64,000 nucleotides of DNA from Limnomonas spitsbergensis (Eukaryota; Chlorophyta; Chlorophyceae; Chlamydomonadales): positions 1,054,001-1,118,000 of the forward strand of contig JAYJMM010000079.1 in assembly GCA_037349105.1 (NCBI GenBank). The letters run 5' to 3'. A program made the position numbers and the translations under genes. Position 1 is the stretch's first letter, and each line of letters begins with the position of its first letter. This document shows, one piece after another, positions 34,301-47,200 of the stretch. The notes beneath the pieces are model-generated. The model searched no databases. It was not told where the DNA came from and saw nothing but the letters and a program-made list of their open reading frames with translations.

Positions 34301-37300
34301 GCGATTACGGCCCTTCTGTGTGGACAGTGTGGGCAGTACAGTGTGTGGCAGTACAGTACGCAGTTTGGATTAGTTCGACCTGTCTTGGCTTGCTGCTGGT
34401 ACAGCAGCATCTCCCTCCCCACCTGGGTGATTGCATGCATCGCTGTCCCGCATTGCAGGAGTAGCATCAGCAGCATATGATGACACTTAACAGCAGGACA
34501 AAAACGTACCATCCTTATCACATGCACCGTTGTACCGTGCAACAGCAGCAACAGCAGTAGGAGTAACAGGAGTAGCAACATTAGCATGTGCAGTAGTGCG
34601 CAAGTGCGCAAGTGCTCAAGCTGTGCAGTAGTGCTCAACAGCAGTACAACAACATACCTTTGCAATCACATTCACCGCTGCACCACGTTGCAGCAGCAGA
34701 GTTACAATGCTGGCATGTCCCCTGTTGGCTGCGCAATGCAAGGCAGTCCAGCCATCCTGGGCAGGTCATGGGGTAGGTACAGGACTGAAGAAAAGAGTAG
34801 GAGGCACAACACAAGGCTGTCCAGACATACTGAGTGGGTCATAGTACAGAGGTGAGGTACAGGGGTGAGGTACAAGGGTGCGGTGCAGGGGTGGGGTGCA
34901 GGGGTGAGGTACAGGGGAGAGGTACAGAAGGTACAAGGATACAGTTTTTAGTTGTCTGCGTTACGCATGGCGGTCTGGCCATCCTGAGTGCGTCATAGTT
35001 CTTGACATATATGTAAAGGGTTTGAGGGTTGAGGTACATGGGTGAGGTACATGGGTGACGTACAGGGTATGAGGGTTGATGTACAGGGGTGAAGTACAGG
35101 GTATGAGGGTTGAGGTACAGGGGTGAGGTACAGGGGTGAAGTACAGGGTATGAGGGTTGAGGTATAGGGGTGAGGTACAGGGGTGAAGTACAGGGTATGA
35201 GGGTTGAGGTATAGGGGTGAGGTACAGGGGTGAAGTACATGGTATGAGGGTTGAGGTACAGGGTCGAAGTGCATGGTTTGAGGGTTTAGGTACAGGGTCG
35301 AAGTGCATGGTTTGAGGGTTTAGGTACAGGGGTGTGGTACAGAAGAGAGGTACAAGGGTGAATAACAGAGTGGGCTGCGTAGTGCAAGGCGTCCAGGATT
35401 GCCATCCGGAGCCGGTCATGGTGCAGGGGAGAGGTGCGGGGGAGAAGTACATAGGAGATGTACAGGGGAGAGTTACAGGGGTGAAGTACAGAGCTGGAGT
35501 ACAATGTTGGCTGTGAAGTGCCAGGCGGTCCAGCCGTTCACGGTGTGCGTCATGAGGAGTCATGAGGGTGGGAGCGGTAGGTGAGGGAGAGGGGACCCAG
35601 CAGCATCAAGACATTGTCAGTGTGGACGTTATCCACTATCAGCTGTGGTCAAACTGTAAAAAACGGGGGGGGGGGGCCAATTCCCTCTCCTCCTGTCAAG
35701 GACACTGGGTCCCAAGTTCCTGCCCCATCACATAGAATTCGAGTAGGGCTACACCTAAGATCGGGTGGCTGGGTTCCATCTTCCATAAGTCTCACACAAA
35801 AGGGTTGCACGGTTGCACCATGGTCCCAGCTGTGTACAATGGTAGCTGGAAGTGAGCTTGCTCCTCCCCGACCGGCACCACCCGTCTGAGCGATCAGCAG
35901 GACCCAGGAGGTATGCAACAAAACATACATTTTGAACATGCACTGTGCAGCATACTCCACACATTCCACACATTTAGACACTTCGTATGACAGGTCCAGC
36001 CGACATGCCCAGCTGCAGTGTCCACACTTTTAGAACTCACTGTGCTGGCTGCATCGACTGTGGCTTTATTCTTCAGCAGCATCGCCACACAGAGGCGGTG
36101 ACCGTTGGCCGCGGCGCAGTGCAGCGGTGTGGCTCCGTCCTATAGACAGAGGCGGGAAGAGGGGTAAGGGTTCAGCCCGACACACGTGATTGGGGCCGAA
36201 CCCATGGTTCCATCTACTTCAAATTCTCATGATCCTGGGTCATATTATTATGCCAGGTCCCATACCGTAATTCATCTCGCTATATATTTCTGGCACACCT
36301 GGCACACCTGGCACACCTGGCACAAAGGGCGCACCTGGTTGCCGGTGTTGATTTTCGCCGTATCGGCCTTGACCTGCGCGAGCAGCCCCTGCGCAAAGGG
36401 GGACAGGGGCGAGCAGATGCACAGGTGAATGCCTCAGCTGAATTTTATGTCTTTCAGCTACACTTCAGCTTCACTTCAGCTACACTCTAGCTGCACGTCA
36501 GCTACATCATGGCCTATGGCTCATGGGACCTGGTTGAGCAAGCCCCTCTGCTCGGGCAACCAGCCCTAGGCCATTCAAGGTTTGGTCCCACTTGGCCCAG
36601 TGGTGACTTTATATTTCCGACGTGGCCGAGCTTTATTTAAGCAGGGCCCAGAGGTGGATCGTCATTAACTTGGCCCAGTGGTGGGCGCCCAGCGGCACCC
36701 CGAAGGTGGTTTGGCACACACTGAAATAAATACTGGGTAGCAAGAGGGAGCGGATACCTGGGGTGAGGGGAGAACAATAACTGAACTGTAACCAGACACC
36801 ATGCACAAAGTCCCATTGCACTTGCGTCACACAAACAAAAGAAATGGCACATTATATTATACGGCAAATCACAAATGACTGTGCATCCTCGTCAAATAAA
36901 GGGATCAGTTGCCGTGAGGGGAGAGCAAAAGCTTGAACTACAACCGAAGTCAAAACCCGACACCATGCGCTCGCTCATGTGAGGGCAGCAAGTGTATGTA
37001 CAGCTCGAGCTTCACGCATCCAGACCGTCCAGGCCACACTTTTCATACCTTGTCGCCCTGCTCGTCCTGTCCGATGCGGGTGCGCATGCGCGCCAGCAAC
37101 AGCCCAAGGCAATCTTGGTTGCCCTGCTCGGCTGCAATGTGCAGAGGTGTAGTACGGGCCTGCGGTACATTGGCACAGGCAGTACACTCAAGATGTAAAC
37201 CCATGAATCCACGGTCAAGTCAAAGGTTACTCTGTCAAGGCTCGGCTTCAGTTTAGCTGTGTTTGCGCTACCTCCTGGCCTCCGGCAGGAGACGCCATGT

Positions 37301-38240
37301 GCAGCGGCCCATGCTGCCCGGGCTACCTGCTATAGGCTGCCCCAGGTGTTGTCGCCGTTGGGCCTGACGGCCTGATGGGCCTAAGGGTTTGGGCCTGACG
37401 GGCCTGGGCCAGGGCCAGGGCCTGATGGCCTGGGCCTGACGGCCTGGGCCTGACGAGCCTGACGGCCTGGGCCTGAGGGCCTGAAAGCCAGGGCCTGAAG
37501 GCCGGGGCCACAGGGTGGTGTGTTCAAGGTGTGACCTCTCAGCAAAAAATAGAAACACCTGGCCAGTTACCGCTATGCCGCTCAAGCAGCTCCGCAGCCA
37601 GAGACATCTCCATGACAATGGTATAAGTGTTGGCTAGTTGTTGGTTGGTGGTTGGTTAGTTGGTGGTTGGTTGTTGGTTGCTGGTCTGTTCAGAGAGGTT
37701 GCTGTTGTACTGCTCGCTGTCCTTCTAAATTTAGAGCCTGGACCGGCACCTGTCCCCAAGCATGAAGTCTGATGCTCCTCTGGATTGCGAACATTTAAAA
37801 ATAATCACGGAGCCCCTGACACCCTTACTAGTAGTGGGCTAGTGCCCACCCAATCTCCACACCTTGTCACAAGTGCCCACCCAATCTCCACACCTTGTCA
37901 TAATTGCCCACCCAATCTCCACCCCTTGTCATAAGTGCCCACCCAATCTCCACACCTTGTCATAAGTGCCCACCCAATCTCCACACCTTGTCGTAAGTGC
38001 CCACCCAATCTCCACACCTTGTCATAAGTGCCCACCTAATCTCCACACCTTGTCACAAGTGCCCACCCAATCTCCACACCTTGTCGTAAGTGCCCACCCA
38101 ATCTCCACACCTTGTCATAAGTGCCCACCCAATCCCCACACCTTGTCAACAGCATCCACTTTGGCCCCTTGCGCCATCAGGAGCGCAATACAGTCCATAT
38201 GAGAGCGTGAGACGGCCCAGTGGAGGGGCGTTTGTCCCTC
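31371..38240 (-). CDS. Ankyrin-repeat exons of gene K
   Basis: Six exons are each exactly 99 nt, 33 codons, phase 0 at both ends, and each is one ankyrin repeat starting at the (D/E/M)GxTPLH turn: 38240-38142 (EGQTPLHWAVSRSHMDC), 36139-36041 (DGATPLHCAAANGHRLC), 34756-34658 (DGWTALHCAANRGHASI), 33626-33528 (EGRTVLHRAAEWGHTDC), 32558-32460 (MGQSPLNWAVRGGHKSC) and 32203-32105 (DGRTPLHWAAMKGQTEC). Exon 37159-37049 is a 37-codon repeat with a longer tail, and 36388-36335 adds 18 charged residues (AQVKADTAKINTG). The last exon, 31505-31371, has a half repeat (ASPLDMATEHRHKKIEGML) and a basic Ser/Lys tail to TAG. Ankyrin stacks bind partner proteins, so this part probably targets the kinase to substrates or a scaffold. 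Confidence 0.82.
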
Positions 38241-41200
38241 CTGGGGAGAGCAGGTGAGAGGGGGGGGATTGGGTCAGGGGGGGTCAGGTGAGGGGGGGTC
38301 AGTGGTCGGGTAGGTGGGGTAGGTGAAGGGGGGTCTTTGGTTAGGCAGTTAAGGGGGAGGGAGGGGAGGTGATAGGTGGGGCAGGTGATGGGGTGTGTGT
38401 GTGTAGGGGGGGGTGATTATTGGGTCAGGTGGGGTAGGTGAATGGGGGTCATTGGTGGGGCAGGTGGGGTAGGTTCAGGAGGGTCATTGGTGGGGCAGGT
38501 GGGACAGGTGCAGGGGGTGATTGGTGGGACAGGTGCAGGGGGGTGATTGGTGGGACAGGTGCAGGGGGTGATTGGTGGGACAGGTGCATGGGGGTGATTG
38601 GTGGGACAGGTGCAGGGGGTGATTGGTGGGACAGGTGCAGGGGGGTGATTGGTGGGACAGGTGCAGGGGGTGATTGGTGGGACAGGTGCAGGGGGTGATT
38701 GGTGGGACAGGTGCAGGGGGGTGATTGGTGGGGCAGGTGCAGGGGGTGATTGGTGGGACAGGTGCAGGGGGGTGATTGGTGGGACAGGTGCAGGGGGTGA
38801 TTGGTGGGACAGGTGCAGGGGGGTGATTGGTGGGACAGGTGCAGGGGGGTGATTGGTGGGACAGGTGCAGGGGGTGATTGGTGGGACAGGTGCAGGGGGG
38901 TGATTGGTGGGACAGGTGCAGGGGGTGATTGGTGGGACAGGTGCAGGGGGTGATTGGTGGGACAGGTGCAGGGGGTGATTGGTGGGACAGGTGCAGGGGG
39001 TGATTGGTGGGACAGGTGCAGGGGGTGATTGGTGGGACAAGTGCAGGGGGTGATTGGTGGGACAGGTGCAGGGGGTGATTGGTGGGACAGGTGCAGGGGG
39101 TGATTGGTGGGGCAGGTGCAGGGGGGTGATTGGTGGGACAGGTGCAGGGGGGGTGATTGGTGGGACAGGTGCAGGGGGGGTGATTGGTGGGACAGGTGCA
39201 GGGGGGGTGATTGGTGGGACAGGTGCAGGTGGGTGATTGGTGGGACAGGTGCAGGGGGTGATTGGTGGGACAGGTGCAGGGGGGTGATTGGTGGGACAGG
39301 TGCAGGGGGGTGATTGGTGGGACAGGTGCAGGGGGGTGATTGGTGGGACAGGTGCAGGGGGTGATTGGTGGGACAGGTGCAGGGGGTGATTGGTGGGACA
39401 GGTGCAGGGGGTGATTGGTGGGACAGGTGCAGGGGGTGATTGGTGGGACAGGTGCAGGGGGGTGATTGGTGGGACAGGTGCAGGGGGGTGATTGGTGGGA
39501 CAGGTGCAGGGGGTGATTGGTGGGACAGGTGCAGGGGGTGATTGGTGGGACAGGTGCAGGGGGGTGATTGGTGGGACAGGTGCAGGGGGGTGATTGGTGG
39601 GACAGGTGCAGGGGGTGATTGGTGGGACAGGTGCAGGGGGTGATTGGTGGGACAGGTGCAGGGGGTGATTGGTGGGACAGGTGCAGGGGGGTGATTGGTG
39701 GGACAGGTGCAGGGGGTGATTGGTGGGGCAGGTGCAGGGGGTGATTGGTGGGACAGGTGCAGGGGGGTGATTGGTGGGACAGGTGCAGGGGGTGATTGGT
39801 GGGACAGGTGCAGGGGGGTGATTGGTGGGACAGGTGCAGGGGGTGATTGGTGGGACAGGTGCAGGGGGGTGATTGGTGGGACAGGTGCAGGGGGTGATTG
39901 GTGGGACAGGTGTAGGGGGGTGATTGGTGGGACAGGTGCAGGGGGTGATTGGTGGGACAGGTGCAGGGGGGTGATTGGTGGGACAGGTGCAGGGGGGTGA
40001 TTGGTGGGACAGGTGCAGGGGGTGATTGGTGGGACAGGTGCAGGGGGGTGATTGGTGGGACAGGTGCAGGGGGTGATTGGTGGGACAGGTGCAGGGGGTG
40101 ATTGGTGGGACAGGTGCAGGGGGTGATTGGTGGGACAGGTGCAGGGGGGTGATTGGTGGGACAGGTGGGGTAGGTTCAGGAGGGTCATTGGTGGGGCAGG
40201 TGGGACAGGTGCAGGGGGTGATTGGTGGGACAGGTGCAGGGGGGTGATTGGTGGGACAGGTGCAGGGGGGTGATTGGTGGGGCAGGTGCAGGGGGTGATT
40301 GGTGGGGCAGGTGCAGGGGTTGATTGGTGGGACAGGTGCAGGGGGGTGATTGGTGGGACAGGTGCAGGGGGTGATTGGTGGGGCAGGTGCAGGGGGGTGA
40401 TTGGTGGGACAGGTGCAGGGGGGTGATTGGTGGGACAGGTGCAGGGGGTGATTGGTGGGACAGGTGCAGGGGGTGATTGGTGGGACAGGTGCAGGGGGGT
40501 GATTGGTGGGACAGGTGCAGGGGGGTGATTGGTGGGACAGGTGCAGGGGGGTGATTGGTGGGACAGGTGCAGGGGGTGATTGGTGGGACAGGTGCAGGGG
40601 GTGATTGGTGGGACAGGTGCAGGGGGTGATTGGTGGGACAGGTGCAGGGGGGTGATTGGTGGGACAGGTGCAGGGGGTGATTGGTGGGGCAGGTGCAGGG
40701 GGTGATTGGTGGGACAGGTGCAGGGGGGTGATTGGTGGGACAGGTGCAGGGGGTGATTGGTGGGGCAGGTGCAGGGGGTGATTGGTGGGGCAGGTGCAGG
40801 GGGTGATTGGTGGGGCAGGTGCAGGGGGTGATTGGTGGGACAGGTGCAGGGGGTGATTGGTGGGACAGGTGCAGGGGGGTGATTGGTGGGACAGGTGCAG
40901 GGGGGTGATTGGTGGGACAGGTGCAGGGGGTGATTGGTGGGACAGGTGCAGGGGGTGATTGGTGGGACAGGTGCAGGGGGTGATTGGTGGGACAGGTGCA
41001 GGGGGGTGATTGGTGGGACAGGTGCAGGGGGGTGATTGGTGGGACAGGTGCAGGGGGTGATTGGTGGGACAGGTGCAGGGGGTGATTGGTGGGACAGGTG
41101 CAGGGGGTGATTGGTGGGACAGGTGCAGGGGGATGATTGGTGGGACAGGTGCAGGGGGTGATTGGTGGGGCAGGTGCAGGGGGTGATTGGTGGGACAGGT

Positions 41201-44200
41201 GCAGGGGGGTGATTGGTGGGACAGGTGCAGGGGGTGATTGGTGGGACAGGTGCAGGGGGTGATTGGTGGGACAGGTGCAGGGGGTGATTGGTGGGACAGG
41301 TGCAGGGGGGTGATTGGTGGGACAGGTGCAGGGGGGTGATTGGTGGGACAGGTGCAGGGGGTGATTGGTGGGGCAGGTGCAGGGGGGTGATTGGTGGGAC
41401 AGGTGCAGGGGGGTGATTGGTGGGACAGGTGCAGGGGGTGATTGGTGGGACAGGTGCAGGGGGGTGATTGGTGGGACAGGTGCAGGGGAGTGATTGGTGG
41501 GACAGGTGCAGGGGGTGATTGGTGGGGCAGGTGCAGGGGGTGATTGGTGGGACAGGTGCAGGGGGTGATTGGTGGGGCAGGTGGGGCAATAGATGGATAA
41601 GTGGGTCAGGGGGAGCAGGGGGTGAATGTGAGGGTGGGGGGGGGTAGAGGGAACAGGGAGAGTGGTGAGTCAGGGGGGTTAGGGGGGCGGGAAAAAAGGG
41701 GGCAGGGGGTCTGGGAGTCTCTAACTGCTGTTTGGAGGCAAGCTGGACTGAACCCTTTGCTTCCGAAGCCTTCTTTTGGCGTTGAAACTGCGGTGATGAA
41801 TAAAACTATTTGTGTCAGGATGTCGAGCTTCGGCCCAGAGCTGCGCTGCTCCCTTAGCCTGCACGCCCCTAGGGGTGAGTAGTTGCCTTTCTTTCTTTCT
41901 TTCTTTCTTTCCTTCTCAGCATGTCGAGGACTGCCTACATACACAGAATTCCATGGAGTCCAGGTTGTTTTAAAGGAAATGCAACATCTATTTTGCATCC
42001 ACTTGGTGCGGTTCAGCAAATTTGGAGGACACACCCTGATGGCCGGATCAAAACGCCCAACCCTCAACGTGTCTGCAACCTGCTGTCATGAGCCTTGATA
42101 GGGCCCCTACAATCTACTGGATAAATGTGCTAGGCTTTATGGATCTGCTGGATCTACTTGATCTGCTGGGTCTACTTGTTCTTCTGGATCTCATTTCTGC
42201 TGGATATACTCAATCTGCTGGATCTTTTGTATATGCTGGATCTACTCAATATGCTGAATCTACTGTATCTGTTGGTCTACTTACTCTGCTGGATCTACTC
42301 AATCTGCTGGATCTACTCAGCCTGCTGGATCTACTCAGTCTGCTGGATCTACTTAGTCTACTGGATCTACTTAATCTGCTGGATGGATAGTGGATTCGCT
42401 GCTGGGACTTACCGAATCCGGCTCGTCGACAGCAGATCCCGATTCCAGCAGCGCACGCACACCCTCGGTGTCGCCGCACTTGCTCGCCTCAACCAGTGGT
42501 GTGCTGACCACCTCGACGTACGGCTCAAAAGGGTCGTTGGTGGAGCCGATGGAGCGACGAGCAATGGAGCCGTTGGCGCCGGTGGTGCTTTCAGCGGGTC
42601 GATTGCGGACATTGGCGGCCCCCTAGGCATCATTAAATCAATGTGGAATGCCAAAGTGAGCGCACTTGATTAAATGGGGGTACTTCCCTTGTGATGGATC
42701 TCATGAGATGAAGATGGAAAGACTTCCCATGTGTGAGCGGTTAAAGTGGTTGGGGAGGGAAAAGGAATGAGTGTCAGTTCCTCTCAGTACCTTGGGTGCA
42801 GGCTTCCGGGTGGCTGGGTTGGGTGCAGGTGGATGTGACTAGGAAGCCGGAGTCAAGTTCGTACAGGGTTTAACAAGGTAGAACGACACAGGGGTTTAGA
42901 CAACACAGAGGCCTACCTTATAGCACAGGACAAGGCAGGTTTCCAGGTTTCCAGGTTTAGGGTTTAGGGTTTAGGGACAAGGCAGGTTTCCAGGGGTTCA
43001 GGTTTTCAGGTTTCAACTCCCCAATAGCCCACAATGCTTGCTCAGTGCGAGCCCTGCATTCCTCGACAGAGAGTGTCCTGAGCTCCGTGAGGGGCAGGCA
43101 TCCGGTTGGTGGGCTCACTTCAAAAAAATCGAACCTTCTCTCTTCATCGTTATAAATTTGTTGTTTTATAGGGGGAGAGTATGTATAACAGTATGTGTAA
43201 CAGTATGTATAACAGTATGTAGGAAGCACAAGGTCCGCGTCCGCCCAAGGCCCTCGGGTCCTCGCAACCGAGATGAAGGGTGAAGAGTTGATGCCCCCTG
43301 ACGGTAACTGCGCGGATGTGGCTTTGACACAGGCTGCGCTCATTCCATAACTCTCACGTCCCCCACAAGGCGCAGCTTTCTTTCTTTCTTTCTGACGCCC
43401 CCTTCCCCAGGTGGGTCGGCTCACCGTGGGCGCGCGGGGGACACCGCCGCCTCGTGTCGCCCGGGTCTGCGCGGGCTGGGGTAGCGGCGAGCTTTCTGTG
43501 GACAACTGGGGGGGCACCTGCAAAGGGGAGCAGAAGTGTGGTGTACTACAATAAGCAGAAGGGTGGACTACTGCATTAAGCAGGGGGGCAAATCTTTCTG
43601 TCACACAACAAGGTATGTGGAATATTGGGTAGACACCTGCAAAGGGGAGCAGCAACGCAACGTTCAAGAATAAGCTGGAGGCTGCCCCCCTCGCGCGCAC
43701 AACATGGTCCGTGGACTAAGGGGAGTAGATCAGACAGTAACGTAAAATGGGAGGAAGGGATGCATGTCTGTTTAAATACCGTAGACATGATGTGCCTTCC
43801 CTCAGGGAGAACGTTGTTTAGGGATGAGGGTTGGGGTTGAATGTTTAGGGATGAGGGTTTGGGGATACGGATTTATGGATGAGGGTTTAGGGATGAGGGT
43901 TTGGGGATACGGATTTATGGATGAGGGTTTAGGGATGAGGGTTTAGGGATGAGGGTTTATGTGTGAGGGTTTGGGGATGAGGGTTTGGGGATGAGGGTTT
44001 AGGGATGAGGGTTTAAGGATGCGGGTTTAGGGATGAGGGTTTAGGGATGAGGGTTTAGGGATGAGGGATACTGGAACATAGAAACGCTAATTATGGAGCG
44101 TCGACACATAGTCGACGCCAATTTCCAGACGGAAACCAAGAGCCTTGGTCGCGTTTTGCTTCCAGGAAGACAATATTTACGAAATTATTAAATTATACCC

Positions 44201-47200
44201 AAAGGGTGGCAATTTATACCTATGGTAGCCCAGAGCCCAGCAAATACTCTCAGAGGCTCAGGTAAAACATACAGGCTTTGCCGCTGTTTTCCAAGAGAAC
44301 AATACGACTTGACGTACCTATTTATAAGCTCTGTTACCATTGCTGCTACAAGGATATAATTATATAAACTTAAGTTTGGGTTTTCTGCACTTGGACTCGG
44401 GAGTTGCAGCCGCCCCCGTTGCTACGGGACTGCAGCTGTTTTTGAGAAACAAATACGCCTTCCCGTATCTTAAGCTCCGTTACCAGTATTTACATTTTTG
44501 TTTGGCATGCCCGCACCTGCAACGGAGAGTTGCTGCCTCCGTCATCGCTCCGAGACCGCAACCCATGGACGGTGCCGACGGAGGAGCGTTTCAAGGTCTC
44601 ACAAGAGTCTCCCACCCCACGACTGACATTCCCGCGGCCCGCATACACGTCATTTACACCTGAAGAGAGGAGCAGAGAGGTTCTGAGGGTGAGGAGCCCG
44701 AGGGGCAGGAATCTGAGGTGGAGAGGCCTCCTAAGATGAGCCATGCATGCTGGGCGCTCAGGAAGTCCAACACACAGCACACATAACATTGCGGCACTGG
44801 TGGTCGATGCTAAAGGACCAGTGCTGTTCCGATTACTGTCCTTACGGTCGCTACATTGAGTAGCTAAGTTTCAGCCACCGTAATTTTCAAGGCGAATTCA
44901 GCTGCTTTCACCCGCATGGAACCGTAACTGCTCGCACCATTTCTGAATTGTTAACTACTCGTTCTCATACACGATTGTTTGGCTTATATTTGTGAGGAAT
45001 CTGAGAGACGTGAAAAAATTAAGATTCGTTTATTGTTTTTTTCTTCTTGGTGACTTGCCAATGAATGTGGAAAAAACAATTTCCCAGTTTTTGGTTTACC
45101 GTACAACCGGATAGGGTTTGCGCACCCCCGATTTGAATATTTTAACAAATCGTCCGCGCAGCAAATTAAGCTATGTGTCCTCGCACCGCATTTTGCACAT
45201 TTACCGTGCAGCAGCCATTTTGAGCAAATAATTTTATTTCCTGAGCACGCAGCCATTAAGATCTTATTAATAAAGGTCCGCGCAGCTACAAACAAACCAA
45301 CTACGCGCAGGGTAGATACCGCCAGCTACAGGCCTTGGTCACGTGTTTTCTGGCAGAAGAAAAGGCCGGCTGCCCTGAACTGAACAGGCCTGCTAGATAG
45401 TGCTGCTAGATAGTCGACAGTGGCGCTATGCCGATATTTAGTACAGGTAATAAACGCTGTAAGCATAACACAGCGGTTACAGCCTGTGCCCCACGGCTAC
45501 AAGGCCAACTTAGACTGACCGCTCTGCGGCTGTTATAGGCCCGAATAGGACCTTACCTGAGCCGATGCATAACACAGCGCTTACAGCCTGTGCCCCCTCC
45601 CCTTAGTTGTAAACCCATCGAACCTAAAGCACGGTGACGAAAAGGGTTGCAACGCTGTGTGGCTCACTGGCATGGTGCACCGGATCCACTGGCATGGTGC
45701 ACCGGATCCACACCGGATCTACGACATATGTGCATGAGAGGTCCTGGCAGTATCGGCCACAGAGGATGTGGGTGCATTTATTAAAAATGGAATAAATAAA
45801 TAATTTACAAAATAAAAGACATGTACAGATGCTCCCTCTGCAGCCGATACTACCAGGACCTCCTCTCAGCCATCAGCAGCCGATCGGCCGTGATTCCCAT
45901 TTATAAATTATCCTGCATCACCTTGTTTCTCGCTCCCGTTGGACAGCGCGTCCGTGGCCAGCGGGGGTACCTCATTACCGCCGCCGCCGTCGGCTGTGTG
46001 CCGCCGTATGCTGTTGCGGCGGCTGCCAGGCTGGCTGCCTGGTTGGCTGCCAGGCTGGCTGCTGGGCTGGCTGTTGCCACGGCTGCCAGCACGGCTAGTC
46101 AATCTTGAGTCATGCCCATAATTCCTGAGCGACTGAGGATGAGCGGGGGGCGGGTAGGTTAAGTGAGTGAGCGGCTTGGACGGGGTACACAGAAAGTGGG
46201 GTGGGACTTGGGATGGGTTGGGTTAGGGTGGGGTGGGGTGGGGCGGTGTACAAGCAGGGTGAGATGGAATGGGGTTGGGTTAGGGTGGGGTGGGGTGGGG
46301 CGGTGTACAAGCAGGGTGGAATGGAATGGGGTTGGGTTAGGGTGGGGTACGGCGGGGTACAAGCAGGGAAGGGTGGGGCGGGGTACAAGCAGGGTAGGGT
46401 GGGGTGGGGTGGGGTGGGGTGGTGGATGGCGCAGGGAGTCAAATCCACTCCTTGGTTCTTGACCTAGGAGTGTGAACAACCAGAAATGGAATGCCTGGAA
46501 TGTGTGAACACATGCAACACATAAATCTAACTATATAAGCATTTGTGGAGACAAACATGAGGATCTGACAATGTGTGGATACAGGTATACGGATTCATGA
46601 ATGTGTGGAGGCAGGGATGAGGATCTAATAATGTGTGCACATGCAACACATGGGTATAAGCATGTGTAGAGATGGGGATGGAAATATAAGACTGTGTGGA
46701 GACAGGCATGAGGATCTGCCAATGTGTGGAGACAGGCATGAGGATCTGACAATGTGTGGAAACAGGCACGAGGATCTGCCAATGTGTGGAGACAGGCATG
46801 AGGATCTGCCAATGTGTGGGGACACACATGAGGATCTGCCAATGTGTTGGGACCAGTACGAGGACCTCTGAATGTGTGGAGACAGGGATCAGGATCTAAT
46901 AATGTGTGGAGACAGGGATGAAGATCTTTGAAGGTGTGGAGAAAGGGATGACGATCTAGGCATACATGGATCTATTTCCCCTCCGACCGTGGGCAGCCAT
47001 TGCCATGTCAGGCCTTGCTTACCTCCACCAGTTGCTTGGCAGTGGGCCTGCAGGCTGGGTCATAGCTGAGGCACCGCTGAAGCAAGGAGGCTAGGGGCAT
47101 GCGATCTGGTAGGACGGGGCCCTGCTTCTCTACGTACACCTGGTGAGAAAGGTATGAAAATAGCAATGTGTGAATGGTGTGGACATACGGGGGGGCAGGG

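Noticed and set aside
37293..37334. Possible 14-codon exon (GPLHMASPAGGQE) in gene K
   Set aside because: It has AG and GT borders in phase, but adding it inserts a third of an ankyrin repeat; joining 38142 directly to 37159 gives a normal repeat. It may be a decayed exon copy.
38449..41589. 1046-codon Pro/Thr/His-rich open frame (minus)
   Set aside because: Made wholly of 25/26-bp array units. Frame shifts between units do not create stops, so the frame stays open by composition. It lies inside an intron of K with exons on both sides in phase.
43030..43150. Possible exon reading RTLSVEECRARTEQALWA in gene K
   Set aside because: No convincing acceptor, and the phase of its only usable donor does not fit the next exon, whereas 43425 to 42622 joins cleanly.
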